A DNA stretch of 64,000 nucleotides from JAYFQE01 sp034927345 (GTDB lineage Bacteria > Bacillota > Clostridia > Saccharofermentanales > UBA5734). The stretch covers positions 62,001-126,000 of the forward strand of contig JAYFQE010000021.1 in assembly GCA_034927345.1 (NCBI GenBank), read 5' to 3'. This document shows, in pieces, positions 54,608 to 63,999 of this stretch (positions are counted from its first letter, which is position 1; every line of letters begins with the position of its first letter). The translations under genes and the position numbers were made by a program. The notes under the pieces are model-generated. The model made no database searches. It saw only the letters and a list, made by a program, of their open reading frames with translations, and was not told the DNA's origin.

Positions 54608-55648
54608 TTATAAACCCGCTAAGGATAAGATCTTTACAGAATCCCTTTCGATCATCTGCAGTTTGGCGCAGACAAGCTGTTCTTCAGGCTTGCTTTCTTC
54701 GATCCAGCCGACCAGCGCTTCTACCGCCATAGCCGCCATATTCTTGCGATCGACGCGGATGGTCGACAAAGCCGGTTCAACATAACGGGACAAAATAATG
54801 TCGTCGATCCCGATCAACGAGATATCGTCCGGAATACGAAGACCATGCCGCTTAATGCTGCGCATGGCGCCGATCGCGTAAATATCGCCGCTGCATAAAA
54901 CAGCCGTTGGGAAAACATCGCTCTGTAAAATTTTGTCCATGGAATCGCCGGCTGTCTTTTCGTCCTGGGCGCTCATTTGCATCCAGGATGCCGGTATGGC
55001 CAAATGATATTGTTCCAATACCTGCCGGTAGCCTTTAAAGGTTTGCTGACTGAAAAACTGGATTTTGCCGCCGCTGATATCGCTGCCGATATAGCCGATC
55101 TGGCGGTGGCCTTTGCTGATCAGATATTCCATGGCCATAACCGATGCCGCCTGATAATCGAAAACGACATGGCCGACACCCGATGACGGGATATAATTGT
55201 CCAGAATAATGATCGGGCAATCACAGCTGCTGATCTTGCTGATGATCTGCTGATCCAGATAACCCAGGACGATAATGCCGTCGACATCGCGGGAGCGGAT
55301 GACTTTGGGGATGGTGACAGTATGATCTGCTTCCATGCGCGAAACACAATATATCAGATTATAGTGCCGATCCTCACATTCGCGGATAAGCTGCGTATTT
55401 AATTCGGAATAAAAGGACTGGTCCAGCAGCGAGGAATCCTGATCCATTAAAACGGCAATATTGCCGGTCCTGTTGAAAAGCAGCCGGCGCGAGCTTTCAT
55501 TAGGCGTGAAGTCCATTTGTTTGACGATTTCGATGATGCGGGCCCGGGTTTGCTCGCTGATTCCCGGCTTACCGTTGATGGCAAGCGACACGGCTGTAGG
55601 GGATACTCCCGCCATTTGCGCAACTTGCTTGATGGTTGTTCTGGCCAT
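54608..55648 (-). CDS. LacI-family transcriptional regulator
   Basis: 346 residues. The helix-turn-helix IKQVAQMAGVSPTAVSLAING (about 6-26) and hinge FTPNESSRRLLFNRTGNIAVL precede a periplasmic-binding-like effector domain (IIILDNYIPSSGVGHVVFD; DDISLIGIDDIILSRYVEP). GGGAGGAA before the ATG at 55648 fixes the start. It is divergent from the third importer operon. Two candidate operators with the core AAACG lie just downstream of the importer promoter, so it probably represses that operon until a sugar binds. The promoter at 55709-55737 drives this gene. Confidence 0.9.
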   Translation of the reverse strand: MARTTIKQVAQMAGVSPTAVSLAINGKPGISEQTRARIIEIVKQMDFTPNESSRRLLFNRTGNIAVLMDQDSSLLDQSFYSELNTQLIRECEDRHYNLIYCVSRMEADHTVTIPKVIRSRDVDGIIVLGYLDQQIISKISSCDCPIIILDNYIPSSGVGHVVFDYQAASVMAMEYLISKGHRQIGYIGSDISGGKIQFFSQQTFKGYRQVLEQYHLAIPASWMQMSAQDEKTAGDSMDKILQSDVFPTAVLCSGDIYAIGAMRSIKRHGLRIPDDISLIGIDDIILSRYVEPALSTIRVDRKNMAAMAVEALVGWIEESKPEEQLVCAKLQMIERDSVKILSLAGL

Positions 55649-55708
55649 GTATATGTTCCTCCCCTAAAATTTGCATTCTGCTAATGATTACTTTATGGTT
55701 TTATATAT

Positions 55709-55737
55709 AGTATCACATCATTGGTTGGTCGCGTCAA
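55709..55737 (-). promoter_or_regulatory. Promoter of the divergent LacI-type gene
   Basis: On the minus strand, TTGACG (55737-55732), a 17-base spacer and GATACT (55714-55709), about 60 bases before the regulator start. The 703-base gap to the importer otherwise holds AT-rich sequence with no reading frame that I can support. Confidence 0.5.
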
Positions 55738-56002
55738 TATCTACAGGACAGTAAAATTTAACGCAAGAATATATTATAATCTAATTTTCAAACAAGTCAC
55801 CATGTTATGTCTATACTAGGGAAAAAATAATTTGCACATCCCATATAAGCCGCAATAATCCACTTATTACACAAATCATAACCGGCATCTTATCGGATGT
55901 TTATTAAAAATACAAAGAGCATTTTAAAGGCTTGATTTTTAGCCTGTTTATTCTCGCTTATTTTAACAATTGAAAAAAGAATTACAATTTAGAAAAATCT
56001 CA

Positions 56003-56031
56003 TTGACAAATCAAAATGGCTTTTCTATAAT
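56003..56031 (+). promoter_or_regulatory. Consensus sigma-A promoter of the third importer operon
   Basis: TTGACA (56003-56008), a 17-base spacer and TATAAT (56026-56031), a perfect match to consensus. It lies about 320 bases before the first permease start, leaving a long leader that contains two operator-like sites. A promoter this strong usually needs repression, which fits the divergent LacI-family gene. Confidence 0.88.
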
Positions 56032-56048
56032 GCAGGTAAAAGGATTTA

Positions 56049-56060
56049 GTTAAACGCTTT
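56049..56060. promoter_or_regulatory. Operator-like site 1 (GTTAAACGCTTT)
   Basis: It is centred about 28 bases downstream of the -10 box. The core AAACGCTTT is an imperfect palindrome around CG, typical of LacI-family operators. A related site in the opposite orientation lies at 56078-56089. Confidence 0.5.
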
Positions 56061-56077
56061 TATACGTCTTAAAATCC

Positions 56078-56089
56078 AAATCGTTTTAC
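56078..56089. promoter_or_regulatory. Operator-like site 2 (AAATCGTTTTAC)
   Basis: Its reverse complement, GTAAAACGATTT, matches site 1 (GTTAAACGCTTT) at 10 of 12 positions. The two sites are 29 bases apart in opposite orientation, just downstream of the strong promoter. Confidence 0.45.
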
Positions 56090-56351
56090 ATGATTGCTCC
56101 GTTCATTCAATCATCTGCCCGGCTCGATTGCATAGAAATGATATGGAGGCTTACTCTATAAAAAGACAGCACAAAGGACAAATAAATTAGTATAAAATAT
56201 AGCGCCTTGGCACGTCTGAGGTTATTTACTTATGGATAAATTGCCTGGGTCTGGGGGAACCGGCTTTTATTCAGGCTACTTTTTTTCATGTAAACGATAC
56301 AGTTTTACGGATTTTCATTTATTCGCAAGAATTAGAAAGGTTGGAAATCGA

Positions 56352-57284
56352 ATGAAGAATGGGTCGAATTACTGGAAATTACTATGGAGGGATGTAAAGG
56401 CGCAAAAATATCTGATGATTCTGGTCTGGCCGGCTATTATATGGCTTTTTGTTTTTTGTTATGCGCCCCTGTTTGGTGTCGTTATCGGATTTAAAGACTA
56501 TAATGTCGGACTTGGCATTTTAAAAAGCCCCTGGGCCGGATTAAAATATTTTCGGGAATTGTTTGCAGATAAGCTGTTTTATAATGCTTTGAGAAACACC
56601 CTGATGTACAGCTTTTTGAATTTGATCATCGGGTTTCCCGTCCCGATCATTTTTGCTATATTATTAAATGAACTCGTAAACATGAATAAATACAAACGTG
56701 TTGTGCAGACGATCAGCTATATGCCGCATTTCCTCTCATGGGCGTTTGTGGCCAGCTTTCTCAGTTCCTTTCTGGCCGATACAGGATTATTTAACCAAAT
56801 GTTGATGTCCTTAGGTTTACGGAGTACGGGTTACGCCTTTATGGCTAATCCAGGTTCATTTATAACGATCATTATTTTATCCGGAATCTGGAAAAGTTTT
56901 GGTTATAGCTCAATTATATATCTGGCAGCGATGGCATCAATCAGCGCCGAAATGTATGAAGCGGCATTAATTGACGGCGCTAATCGATGGCAGAAGGTAT
57001 GGTATGTCACTTTACCCAGTATCAAGACAACGATTACTGTTTTGCTTATTCTCAGCATCAGCGGCATGATCAATTCGAATTTTGAACAGTTTTTTCTGCT
57101 CAGCAACAATCTTGTATCTGAGGTTGCGCGGGTTATTGATGTTTATACCTATCATATCGGTCTTGAAAAAGCCCGCTTTTCATACGGCACCGCCGTCGGC
57201 TTGTTTAAATCGGTTGTTTCGCTGCTGCTGTTGGTTACAGCCAATATGATATCGCGTAAAGTGGCCAAAGAAAGTATTTTCTGA
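56352..57284 (+). CDS. Sugar ABC transporter permease, LplB type
   Basis: 310 residues with six membrane helices. FVFCYAPLFGVVIGFKDYN near the N-terminus, the EAA loop MYEAALIDGANRWQKVWYVTLP and the tail ISRKVAKESIF identify the LplB branch. AAAGGTTGGA before the ATG at 56352 supports the start; the longer frame back to 56232 has no ribosome-binding site. It is the first gene of the third importer, with the MalG-type permease and the binding lipoprotein following. No ATPase gene is present. Confidence 0.9.
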   Translation: MKNGSNYWKLLWRDVKAQKYLMILVWPAIIWLFVFCYAPLFGVVIGFKDYNVGLGILKSPWAGLKYFRELFADKLFYNALRNTLMYSFLNLIIGFPVPIIFAILLNELVNMNKYKRVVQTISYMPHFLSWAFVASFLSSFLADTGLFNQMLMSLGLRSTGYAFMANPGSFITIIILSGIWKSFGYSSIIYLAAMASISAEMYEAALIDGANRWQKVWYVTLPSIKTTITVLLILSISGMINSNFEQFFLLSNNLVSEVARVIDVYTYHIGLEKARFSYGTAVGLFKSVVSLLLLVTANMISRKVAKESIF

Positions 57285-57310
57285 TTGAAACATCAAGGAG
57301 TACCTGAGCT

Positions 57311-58210
57311 ATGATAAAAAGAAAAATCAAAGGTATATATCGCAAAACCTGGTTTGATTATATTGATTTCATTCTCTTGTTGTTTATAACGGTTATCACT
57401 TTTTATCCTTTTTGGAGTGTTCTGGTTCTTTCCCTGAATGACCCAACGGACGCTTTAGCGGGTAGATTGTGGTTTTGGCCGCGGGTATGGACATTTAATA
57501 ATTATATTCACTTTTTTGAACGGAACGACTTTATTTCTGCGACGATACGTTCTATAGCCAGAACGGTAATCGGAGCGCTAAGCAGTGTTTTATTTACAGC
57601 GGCTGTATCTTATGGCATATCGAAAAACTACCTGCGCGGACAAAAAATCTATCTGGCGATTATTATGTTTACGATGTATGTCAGCGGCGGCCTGATTCCG
57701 ACTTTTCTGGTTATTAAAAGCTTAGGATTATATCAGAACTTTCTTGTCTATATTATTCCGGCTTTGTTCAGTTCGTATAACGGCATCATCATGTTTACTT
57801 ACTTTAAGACCATACCGGTGGAACTGGAAGAATCCGTCAAAGTCGACGGCGGCAATGATTTAGTTATTTTCTTTAAGATTGTTATTCCGGTATCTATGCC
57901 GATGATGGCGACGATAACCCTTTTCAACGCCGTCGGGCAATGGAACTCCTGGTTCGACACGCTGCTGTACGGCGGCGGAAAATTGATGACGCTGCAGGGC
58001 TTGCTGGTTACGATCCTGCGCGATGTAACCCAGGCGAAAAAGCTGACGGAATCCGGCAAATTCTTTTCCGGTTACAGCTTGTTCAAACCGACTGTTGAAT
58101 CGGTCAAGGCAACATCCATGATGATTACCGCCATTCCGATTATCATGGTTTATCCTTTTCTGCAGAAATATTTCGTTAAAGGCATTATGATTGGCTCCCT
58201 GAAGGGCTGA
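57311..58210 (+). CDS. Sugar ABC transporter permease, MalG/YtcP type
   Basis: 299 residues, six membrane helices. The EAA loop ELEESVKVDGGNDLVIFFK and the C-terminal YFVKGIMIGSLKG are typical of YtcP/LplC permeases. It starts 26 bases after the preceding permease gene, with AAGGAG before the ATG. Partner of the LplB-type permease and of the lipoprotein at 58346. Confidence 0.9.
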   Translation: MIKRKIKGIYRKTWFDYIDFILLLFITVITFYPFWSVLVLSLNDPTDALAGRLWFWPRVWTFNNYIHFFERNDFISATIRSIARTVIGALSSVLFTAAVSYGISKNYLRGQKIYLAIIMFTMYVSGGLIPTFLVIKSLGLYQNFLVYIIPALFSSYNGIIMFTYFKTIPVELEESVKVDGGNDLVIFFKIVIPVSMPMMATITLFNAVGQWNSWFDTLLYGGGKLMTLQGLLVTILRDVTQAKKLTESGKFFSGYSLFKPTVESVKATSMMITAIPIIMVYPFLQKYFVKGIMIGSLKG

Positions 58211-58345
58211 TACCGAGTTGATGCCGACAAGAAAACAGATCCCAAACTTTTCGGCCGAATTGCCGGTATACAGACAATTCAACGGCTGGGATACAGGATG
58301 TGTGTTTAAGTGGCATGAATAATAAACAATAACAGGAGGGAAAAA

Positions 58346-60163
58346 ATGAAACGAACAACGAAAATTTTGGCACTCGTGCTGGCTAGTCTGATGATCGTCA
58401 CCCTGTTTGCAGGTTGTTCCGGAAGCGCGGAAACAACCGCGACGACAGCCTCTTCGGGCGGTTCGACCACGACGGCCGGCACATCGTCCTCAGGATCGGA
58501 CACAACCGGTACCAACGCAAATTCGGATATGAGCTATCTGAAAGACACCTCGCCGATCGAAATCACCGACTGGTACCGTGGACGTTGGTGGGACGGCGTT
58601 ATCGATGAAGGTGACGGCTGGACCGATTCGGCTATATACAGCCATATCAAAGATATGACCGGCGTATCCTTTAATTATGAAGTTCCGGCAGCCAGCGAAG
58701 ATGAAGCCATCGGCCCGATGATCGCTTCCGGCACTTATCCGGATATGATTACTTTCGGCAGTTACAACAGCCCTTATATTGCTCAGATGAAAGATGCCGG
58801 TTTGATTTACAGCTTAACAGACCTGTCTAAGCAATACGCGCCGGAGCTTTATGATCAGGATTTAATTACCAAATCCATGAGGGCGTTTTTTCAGGATGAA
58901 AATGATCAGCTTTGGTTTTATGTCGGTTTTGAAGGCAATGATGCATCCATCGACGCCTATCTGAGTATTGATTTTGTCCCGACCTCTGGCGCCAATGTCC
59001 TGTATGTCCGTAAAGACCTCCTCAAAGCCTGGGGCAAAAACGATTTGACCAGCTGGGCGGACCTGAATGATCTGCTCTCTTTTATTGCAAAAAATTATGA
59101 TGATGTCGATCCGATCCGCCTGGATACCGGCAATCAGATCGACGGCGTTTTCGGCCGCCATTTCCTTTCGGCTTTTGGCTGCCATTTATCCCGGACGGCT
59201 GTTGATACCAACAGTAAACAATTGAAGTACATCATGAAAGATGAGCATGCCGTCAATTATTTCAAATGGCTGAATGAACTATACAATAAAGGCGTTATTA
59301 CCGATACCATGATCGCCGACTCAACCGATATTCGCGATGAGAAACTTCATGCCGGTAAGTATGGCATCCTGATTTCTTCGTCATTTGAAGCAGCTAACAC
59401 GATTAACACGATTATCAAAGAAAATGACGGCAATTCCGACAGAGCTTATGTCGCGCTCAGCCAGGTCTCTTATGACGACCAGAAGTACTTCCAGGCTGAA
59501 ACGATCAAATCTAAAGGCGGATCAGCAACCGTTATAACCAAGAATTGCGCAAAACCGGATCGGGCAATCCGCTTGTTGGAGTATTTCCTGACCGAGGACG
59601 GGCAAGTTACCGGAACGCTCGGCGTGGAAGGCACGACCTGGGAATGGAAAGACGGCAAACGTGTATTAATGGAAGAACCAGCCAAACTAATCTCTTCCAA
59701 CCTGACCGAATACTGTGCCAAGTATAAATGTCTGGGCGCTTTTACCCAATTCGCGTCACAAGTCTACTGGGCTTATTATTGTGATGACTTCTTAACGCCG
59801 ACCGGCTATCTGCGAGAAGAAAATAATGCCTTGTTAGGCCCATACTTAACGGAATTATGGAATTATGGTTTTATTGACATTCGAAACTCTCTGAAGACCG
59901 GCAGCGATGTTGAGGTTATCAGCACACAGCTGGGCGAGTTGCAGGGCAATTATACTTCAAAGATGATTGCCGCCAAGAGCAACACGGAATTTGACGGCTA
60001 CTTGACTGCTCTGTTGAGTGATGCGGAAGGCATAGGCCTTGAAAAACTTGAAAAACAGTATACGGACGAATATTTGAAAAATTGCGAAGCATTAGGCGTT
60101 ACACCTTGGGAAACACTTTACAAATCTATCCCGATTGAAAAAGACGTTGTTTTGCAACGCTAA
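58346..60163 (+). CDS. Extracellular sugar-binding lipoprotein
   Basis: 605 residues. The signal peptide (MKRTTKILALVLASLMIVTL) ends at the lipobox FAGC with the lipidated Cys at 24. A Ser/Thr/Gly linker reaches about residue 55, followed by a type I binding-protein fold of the LplA-like family (ITDWYRGRWWDGVID; NVLYVRKDLLKAWGKND). The N-terminal aromatic cluster may line a sugar site. AACAGGAGGGA precedes the ATG. A strong hairpin after the stop probably reduces transcription into the next gene, giving excess binding protein over permeases. Confidence 0.92.
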   Translation: MKRTTKILALVLASLMIVTLFAGCSGSAETTATTASSGGSTTTAGTSSSGSDTTGTNANSDMSYLKDTSPIEITDWYRGRWWDGVIDEGDGWTDSAIYSHIKDMTGVSFNYEVPAASEDEAIGPMIASGTYPDMITFGSYNSPYIAQMKDAGLIYSLTDLSKQYAPELYDQDLITKSMRAFFQDENDQLWFYVGFEGNDASIDAYLSIDFVPTSGANVLYVRKDLLKAWGKNDLTSWADLNDLLSFIAKNYDDVDPIRLDTGNQIDGVFGRHFLSAFGCHLSRTAVDTNSKQLKYIMKDEHAVNYFKWLNELYNKGVITDTMIADSTDIRDEKLHAGKYGILISSSFEAANTINTIIKENDGNSDRAYVALSQVSYDDQKYFQAETIKSKGGSATVITKNCAKPDRAIRLLEYFLTEDGQVTGTLGVEGTTWEWKDGKRVLMEEPAKLISSNLTEYCAKYKCLGAFTQFASQVYWAYYCDDFLTPTGYLREENNALLGPYLTELWNYGFIDIRNSLKTGSDVEVISTQLGELQGNYTSKMIAAKSNTEFDGYLTALLSDAEGIGLEKLEKQYTDEYLKNCEALGVTPWETLYKSIPIEKDVVLQR

Positions 60164-60186
60164 AACAAAGACTGATTTGATTCAGG

Positions 60187-60216
60187 CAGGACGGACACTT
60201 GCTGTCCGTCCTGTTT
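60187..60216 (+). terminator. Hairpin with short T-run, probable attenuator
   Basis: CAGGACGGACA (60187-60197), a CTTGC loop and TGTCCGTCCTG (60203-60213) are followed by TTTC. The stem is strong and the U-tract short, so partial read-through into the glycosidase-like gene 34 bases downstream is likely. Confidence 0.65.
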
Positions 60217-60246
60217 CAAAAGAAAGTAATTCGTGGAGGTATCACG

Positions 60247-62862
60247 ATGATTAATATTGCTATAATCTGGAAAAGTGAAGCTCACCGGGGAACCATCGCG
60301 GCCAATGATGCGACGATTGTGTATCCGACAGATTCGTTCAATACCTCGAAATTGGCCGTTCAATTTGCAGACGCGGCGCTCGATGCCGGCGGAATCCCAA
60401 CCATTGTCAATGTCAGGACAGATAAAGATCCCTTCAGTTTTTTTCTGCGCGATGTCCATGCTGAGAATCCTATTTACATACCCGCGTATGAAGTCGTTGT
60501 GACGACTGCCGCCGATCAAAGAAGTTATGGGCAAATCGTAGCGGATATCCAGGCAAAAGGCGGCAAAACCAAGCTGGCGCAGATTCAGGATGAAGAAGAA
60601 TACAACTTTGCCGAAGCGGCCCGGCAGACCCGTGATTTACCTGGCCCCGCATGGCTGGGCGTTTCGAAAGACATGCGCTTTTTCGAAGTCGGCTTGCGCA
60701 GCAAATCCTGCGGCAATGACAACGAGCAGTTCGACTATGTGGTTCCCAGGTTCTTCATGACATCTGCCAAACCCCCGGAACTAAATGACCGCGAACCCCG
60801 TTACAGCATGATGGCCGGTCGCGGGCTTGGCTGCAAGCATGAAGTGACCAAACGGCTTGAAGAAGGTTACATGCCGATTCTTAACGCTAAAAATGTCGAT
60901 GACGGCATTGTTTATCACATGCAGTTTTTCGCCACCCTGGAACAAAGCCGGCTGGATTGCGATCATCTGCGCGGCACCGACATGTATGCGGCAGATGCCT
61001 ATGGCGCCGGCCATATGTTTACGCCGGAACAACAAAAACACGTTGATGAAATCATCGACAAAGAACTTCACCGTGAAGAAGAAACAGTCATGTTCATCCG
61101 GATTGTAGCCGAGAATACGCTCCGGGCACCGGCGTACAGCTATGTTAAACTGCCGGACCCGATACCCTGGCGTGAATATGACAAAACGGCTCCGAAAATG
61201 CTTTATGATGGCAAAACCGGCTATACTTATTTCCCTGAAACCAGCCGAATCTGTGCCATAACAACGGTTGACGGAAAACCGGCGCCGCAGGATGAAATGG
61301 TCGTTTTGCTGGCTCCCGGCCAGAAAATCACCTATATTATCAAAATACCGCACCAACCGTTGGCTCCGGAGCGGGCTGAGCAATTGGCTGAAACGGATTA
61401 TGAAACAAAACTGGCCGAAGCGAAAAATTTCTGGCGTCACGAATTAGCCGGCGCCGCGCAGATTACCTTGCCGGAAAAAAGAATCGAAGAGATGATCAAA
61501 GCCGGTTTGCTTCATATGGATGTCGGCTATTTTGGCAAAAATCCAGATGGTCCGGTTGTGCCGATTGTCGGCGTCTATACAGCTATCGGATCGGAGAGTT
61601 CGCCGGGCATTCAATTTTTGGACACCATGGGCATGCACAATTTAGCCGCCCGTGCTTTGCAGTTTTTCGTTGAAAAACAGCATGAAGACGGGTTCATTCA
61701 GAACTTTGGCGGTTATATGCTGGAAACCGGCAGCACCTTATGGACAATGGGCGAGCATTATCGTTTGACCAGAGATGATGCCTGGGTTAGGTCTGTTCAA
61801 AATTGCATTGTTAAAGCCAGTGAATATCTGATCAGCTGGCGTGAGAAGAATTTAAGCGAAGAACTAAAAGGCGGTAAAGGATATGGTATGATTTCCGGTA
61901 AAATTGCCGATCCGGAAGATCATTTTCATTCGTTTATGCTCAATGCCGGAACTTATATCGGATTATCCAGAGCTGCAGAAATGCTTGCCGTCTGCGATCC
62001 GGAGCGTTCTCGGCGTTATGCCGCCATATCTTCCGAGCTGCGTGAGAATATTCGGGAATCATTCAAACAAAGCATGGCGGTTTCAGAAGTGCTGCCTATG
62101 GGAGACGGCACGTGGATTCCTTCGTTCTCACCCTGGACTGAATATGTCGGACCGGTCAGTATTTACGCTAAGGGCGGCAAATGGTATTCGCACGGCATAT
62201 TCAATGCGAGAGATATGACGGGAGCCGCTTATCTTGTCCTGCAGGAAGTAATCGCTCCGGAAGAACCGATGGCAGATAATATTATCAAGTATTACACAGA
62301 GTACCTAACCTTAAACAACACCGCATTTTCTCAATCTTATTACAGTCCGCATCCTTATCTCCATGCCAGGCGCGGCGAGGTTAAGCCGTTCTTAAAGGAA
62401 TTTTACAGCGGATTCGCCGCTTTAGCCGATCGGGAAACCTATAGTTTTTGGGAACACTATTTTCATGCCAGCCAGCATAAGCTTCATGAAGAAACCTGGT
62501 TCCTTATGCGCTGCCGCTGGTTGTTGTGTCTTGAAGATTATGGCCGAAGTGAGTTAAGTTTAATGTCCATGGCACCGCGCCAATGGTTTGAGGATGGTAA
62601 AACAACTGAAGTGTCCGGCATGAAAACCTATTTCGGTACAGTAAGCTTTAAAATCGAATCAAAAACCGGCGTCGGAAGAATACTGGCTGACATTAATGTA
62701 GATCCGGGCCAATGTCCGTCTGCCCGATGCGTAACCATCCGGCTGCCGCACCCGGACGGAAAAAAAGCCCGGTATGTTTCAGAAGGCCGGTATTGTGCCG
62801 ATACTGAATCGGTTATTCTTGATCCGTTCAAAGGACACACATCACTGGAAGTTGTTTTTTAA
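60247..62862 (+). CDS. Large six-hairpin (alpha/alpha)6 glycosidase-like protein
   Basis: 871 residues. The N-terminal 400 residues contain beta-rich segments with DLPGPAWLGVSKDMRFFEVG. A helical barrel from about 420 to 760 has IGSESSPGIQFLDTMGMHN, QHEDGFIQNFGGYML, ETGSTLWTMGEHYRLTRD and HSFMLNAGTYIGLSRAAEM, the layout of six-hairpin glycosidases. Glu residues in GSESS and GEHYR are candidate catalytic or binding acids. A short beta domain closes it. I do not recognise the family. GGAGGT 7 bases before the ATG at 60247 fixes the start. No signal peptide; it probably cuts the oligosaccharide brought in by the third importer. Confidence 0.65.
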   Translation: MINIAIIWKSEAHRGTIAANDATIVYPTDSFNTSKLAVQFADAALDAGGIPTIVNVRTDKDPFSFFLRDVHAENPIYIPAYEVVVTTAADQRSYGQIVADIQAKGGKTKLAQIQDEEEYNFAEAARQTRDLPGPAWLGVSKDMRFFEVGLRSKSCGNDNEQFDYVVPRFFMTSAKPPELNDREPRYSMMAGRGLGCKHEVTKRLEEGYMPILNAKNVDDGIVYHMQFFATLEQSRLDCDHLRGTDMYAADAYGAGHMFTPEQQKHVDEIIDKELHREEETVMFIRIVAENTLRAPAYSYVKLPDPIPWREYDKTAPKMLYDGKTGYTYFPETSRICAITTVDGKPAPQDEMVVLLAPGQKITYIIKIPHQPLAPERAEQLAETDYETKLAEAKNFWRHELAGAAQITLPEKRIEEMIKAGLLHMDVGYFGKNPDGPVVPIVGVYTAIGSESSPGIQFLDTMGMHNLAARALQFFVEKQHEDGFIQNFGGYMLETGSTLWTMGEHYRLTRDDAWVRSVQNCIVKASEYLISWREKNLSEELKGGKGYGMISGKIADPEDHFHSFMLNAGTYIGLSRAAEMLAVCDPERSRRYAAISSELRENIRESFKQSMAVSEVLPMGDGTWIPSFSPWTEYVGPVSIYAKGGKWYSHGIFNARDMTGAAYLVLQEVIAPEEPMADNIIKYYTEYLTLNNTAFSQSYYSPHPYLHARRGEVKPFLKEFYSGFAALADRETYSFWEHYFHASQHKLHEETWFLMRCRWLLCLEDYGRSELSLMSMAPRQWFEDGKTTEVSGMKTYFGTVSFKIESKTGVGRILADINVDPGQCPSARCVTIRLPHPDGKKARYVSEGRYCADTESVILDPFKGHTSLEVVF

Positions 62863-63030
62863 AAGTCGCTTTAAAGAAAAGATCAAGTTGAAAAGAGACT
62901 AACTATATGAAGTCAAGAAACGAACCAGAAAGAACAGACTAAAATCGACATACAATGAACCTTGAAAATTAGCGCATGCGAAAACAGACAGTATAAACTG
63001 CCTTGAACAAGATCAGAAAGATTTAGAGGG

Positions 63031-63999
63031 TCAGGTCTGGGGCACGAAAACCCGATTAGTTTGCAGCATGTGGAATATAACGCGTACAAGTTTTTTACCA
63101 ACATGGCTGAGAGCGACATTGAAATGCTTGCCTTCCCGACGTTTTTTCAGTAGGTAATCGTGGAAAGTCCTGTCGCGCATGGCTACTAGCCTGGCGGCTT
63201 GCAGTATAGCCCAGCGCAGATAGGTCGATCCGCGTTTGACCATAGGAGTCTGACTGGCGTTGAACTTGCCGGACTGGAAAGTAGACGGTTCCATGCCGGC
63301 GAAGGCGAGCAACTGAGCAGGCGTGCGAAAACGCTCAATCGAGCCGATCTCAGCCAGGATAATGCCAGCCAGGATGTAACCAATACCGGGAATCGTCAGC
63401 AGTGTGGATTGGCAGGCCTCAACCGCCAGAGCAATCTGGCCGTCGAGCAAATCGATTTCAGACTGGATGTTCTGAATCAGGCGGATAGTCTGCTGCAGTT
63501 CAAAAGCCAGCGAGGGACTATTGGAACCAATGGATTCAGTCGCGGCCTGTCGAATAGCCAGGGCTTTCTCACGACCATATTTGCCGTGAGATCCCTCCCT
63601 GAGAATGTTGGTCAGGCGATCAATGCGGCAATGGGCAATGGCTTGAGAATTGGGCAATTCCAGCAAAAGGCAGTGGATCGATTTCTGGTTTCTCGACCAG
63701 ATCAGCTCGGGCAGCTCGGGGAAAATGGTGTCCAGCAGACGATTTAGGGAAATCTTGAGTCTGGAGCGATATTCAACAAGCCGCGAACGGTTTCGAGTGA
63801 GGACTTTAAGCTCCTCCATATGGTAAGATACAGATGCGTGGGGGCTTGCGTCCGATGTCAGGAGCATGGCTGCGATGAATCGAGCATCTGCCTTATCCGT
63901 CTTGGTCTTGCGTAAGGTCTGGGATTTGCGAAACAGGTTAACGCTCAAGGGATTCAGTACAACAGGCTCGTATCCGTTGCCACGGAGAAAAGCCACGAG
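63031..63999 (-). CDS. IS110-family transposase, N-terminus outside window
   Basis: About 323 residues are visible and the frame stays open at the right edge, so the start and the first catalytic Asp are missing. The remaining DEDD-domain region includes KTDKADARFIAAML, and the C-terminal Transposase_20 region has LTIPGIGYILAGIILAEIG, FAGMEPSTFQSGKFNASQ and KRGSTYLRWAILQAARL, where a conserved Ser acts with the RuvC-like site in this family. These enzymes move IS110 elements using a structured bridge RNA encoded in the element's non-coding end. No frameshift is seen in the visible part. Confidence 0.9.
   Translation of the reverse strand, partial: LVAFLRGNGYEPVVLNPLSVNLFRKSQTLRKTKTDKADARFIAAMLLTSDASPHASVSYHMEELKVLTRNRSRLVEYRSRLKISLNRLLDTIFPELPELIWSRNQKSIHCLLLELPNSQAIAHCRIDRLTNILREGSHGKYGREKALAIRQAATESIGSNSPSLAFELQQTIRLIQNIQSEIDLLDGQIALAVEACQSTLLTIPGIGYILAGIILAEIGSIERFRTPAQLLAFAGMEPSTFQSGKFNASQTPMVKRGSTYLRWAILQAARLVAMRDRTFHDYLLKKRREGKHFNVALSHVGKKLVRVIFHMLQTNRVFVPQT

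Noticed and set aside
56078..56091. CcpA (cre) site in the leader of the third importer
   Set aside because: The CG core is out of register with the cre consensus; the LacI-type reading fits better.
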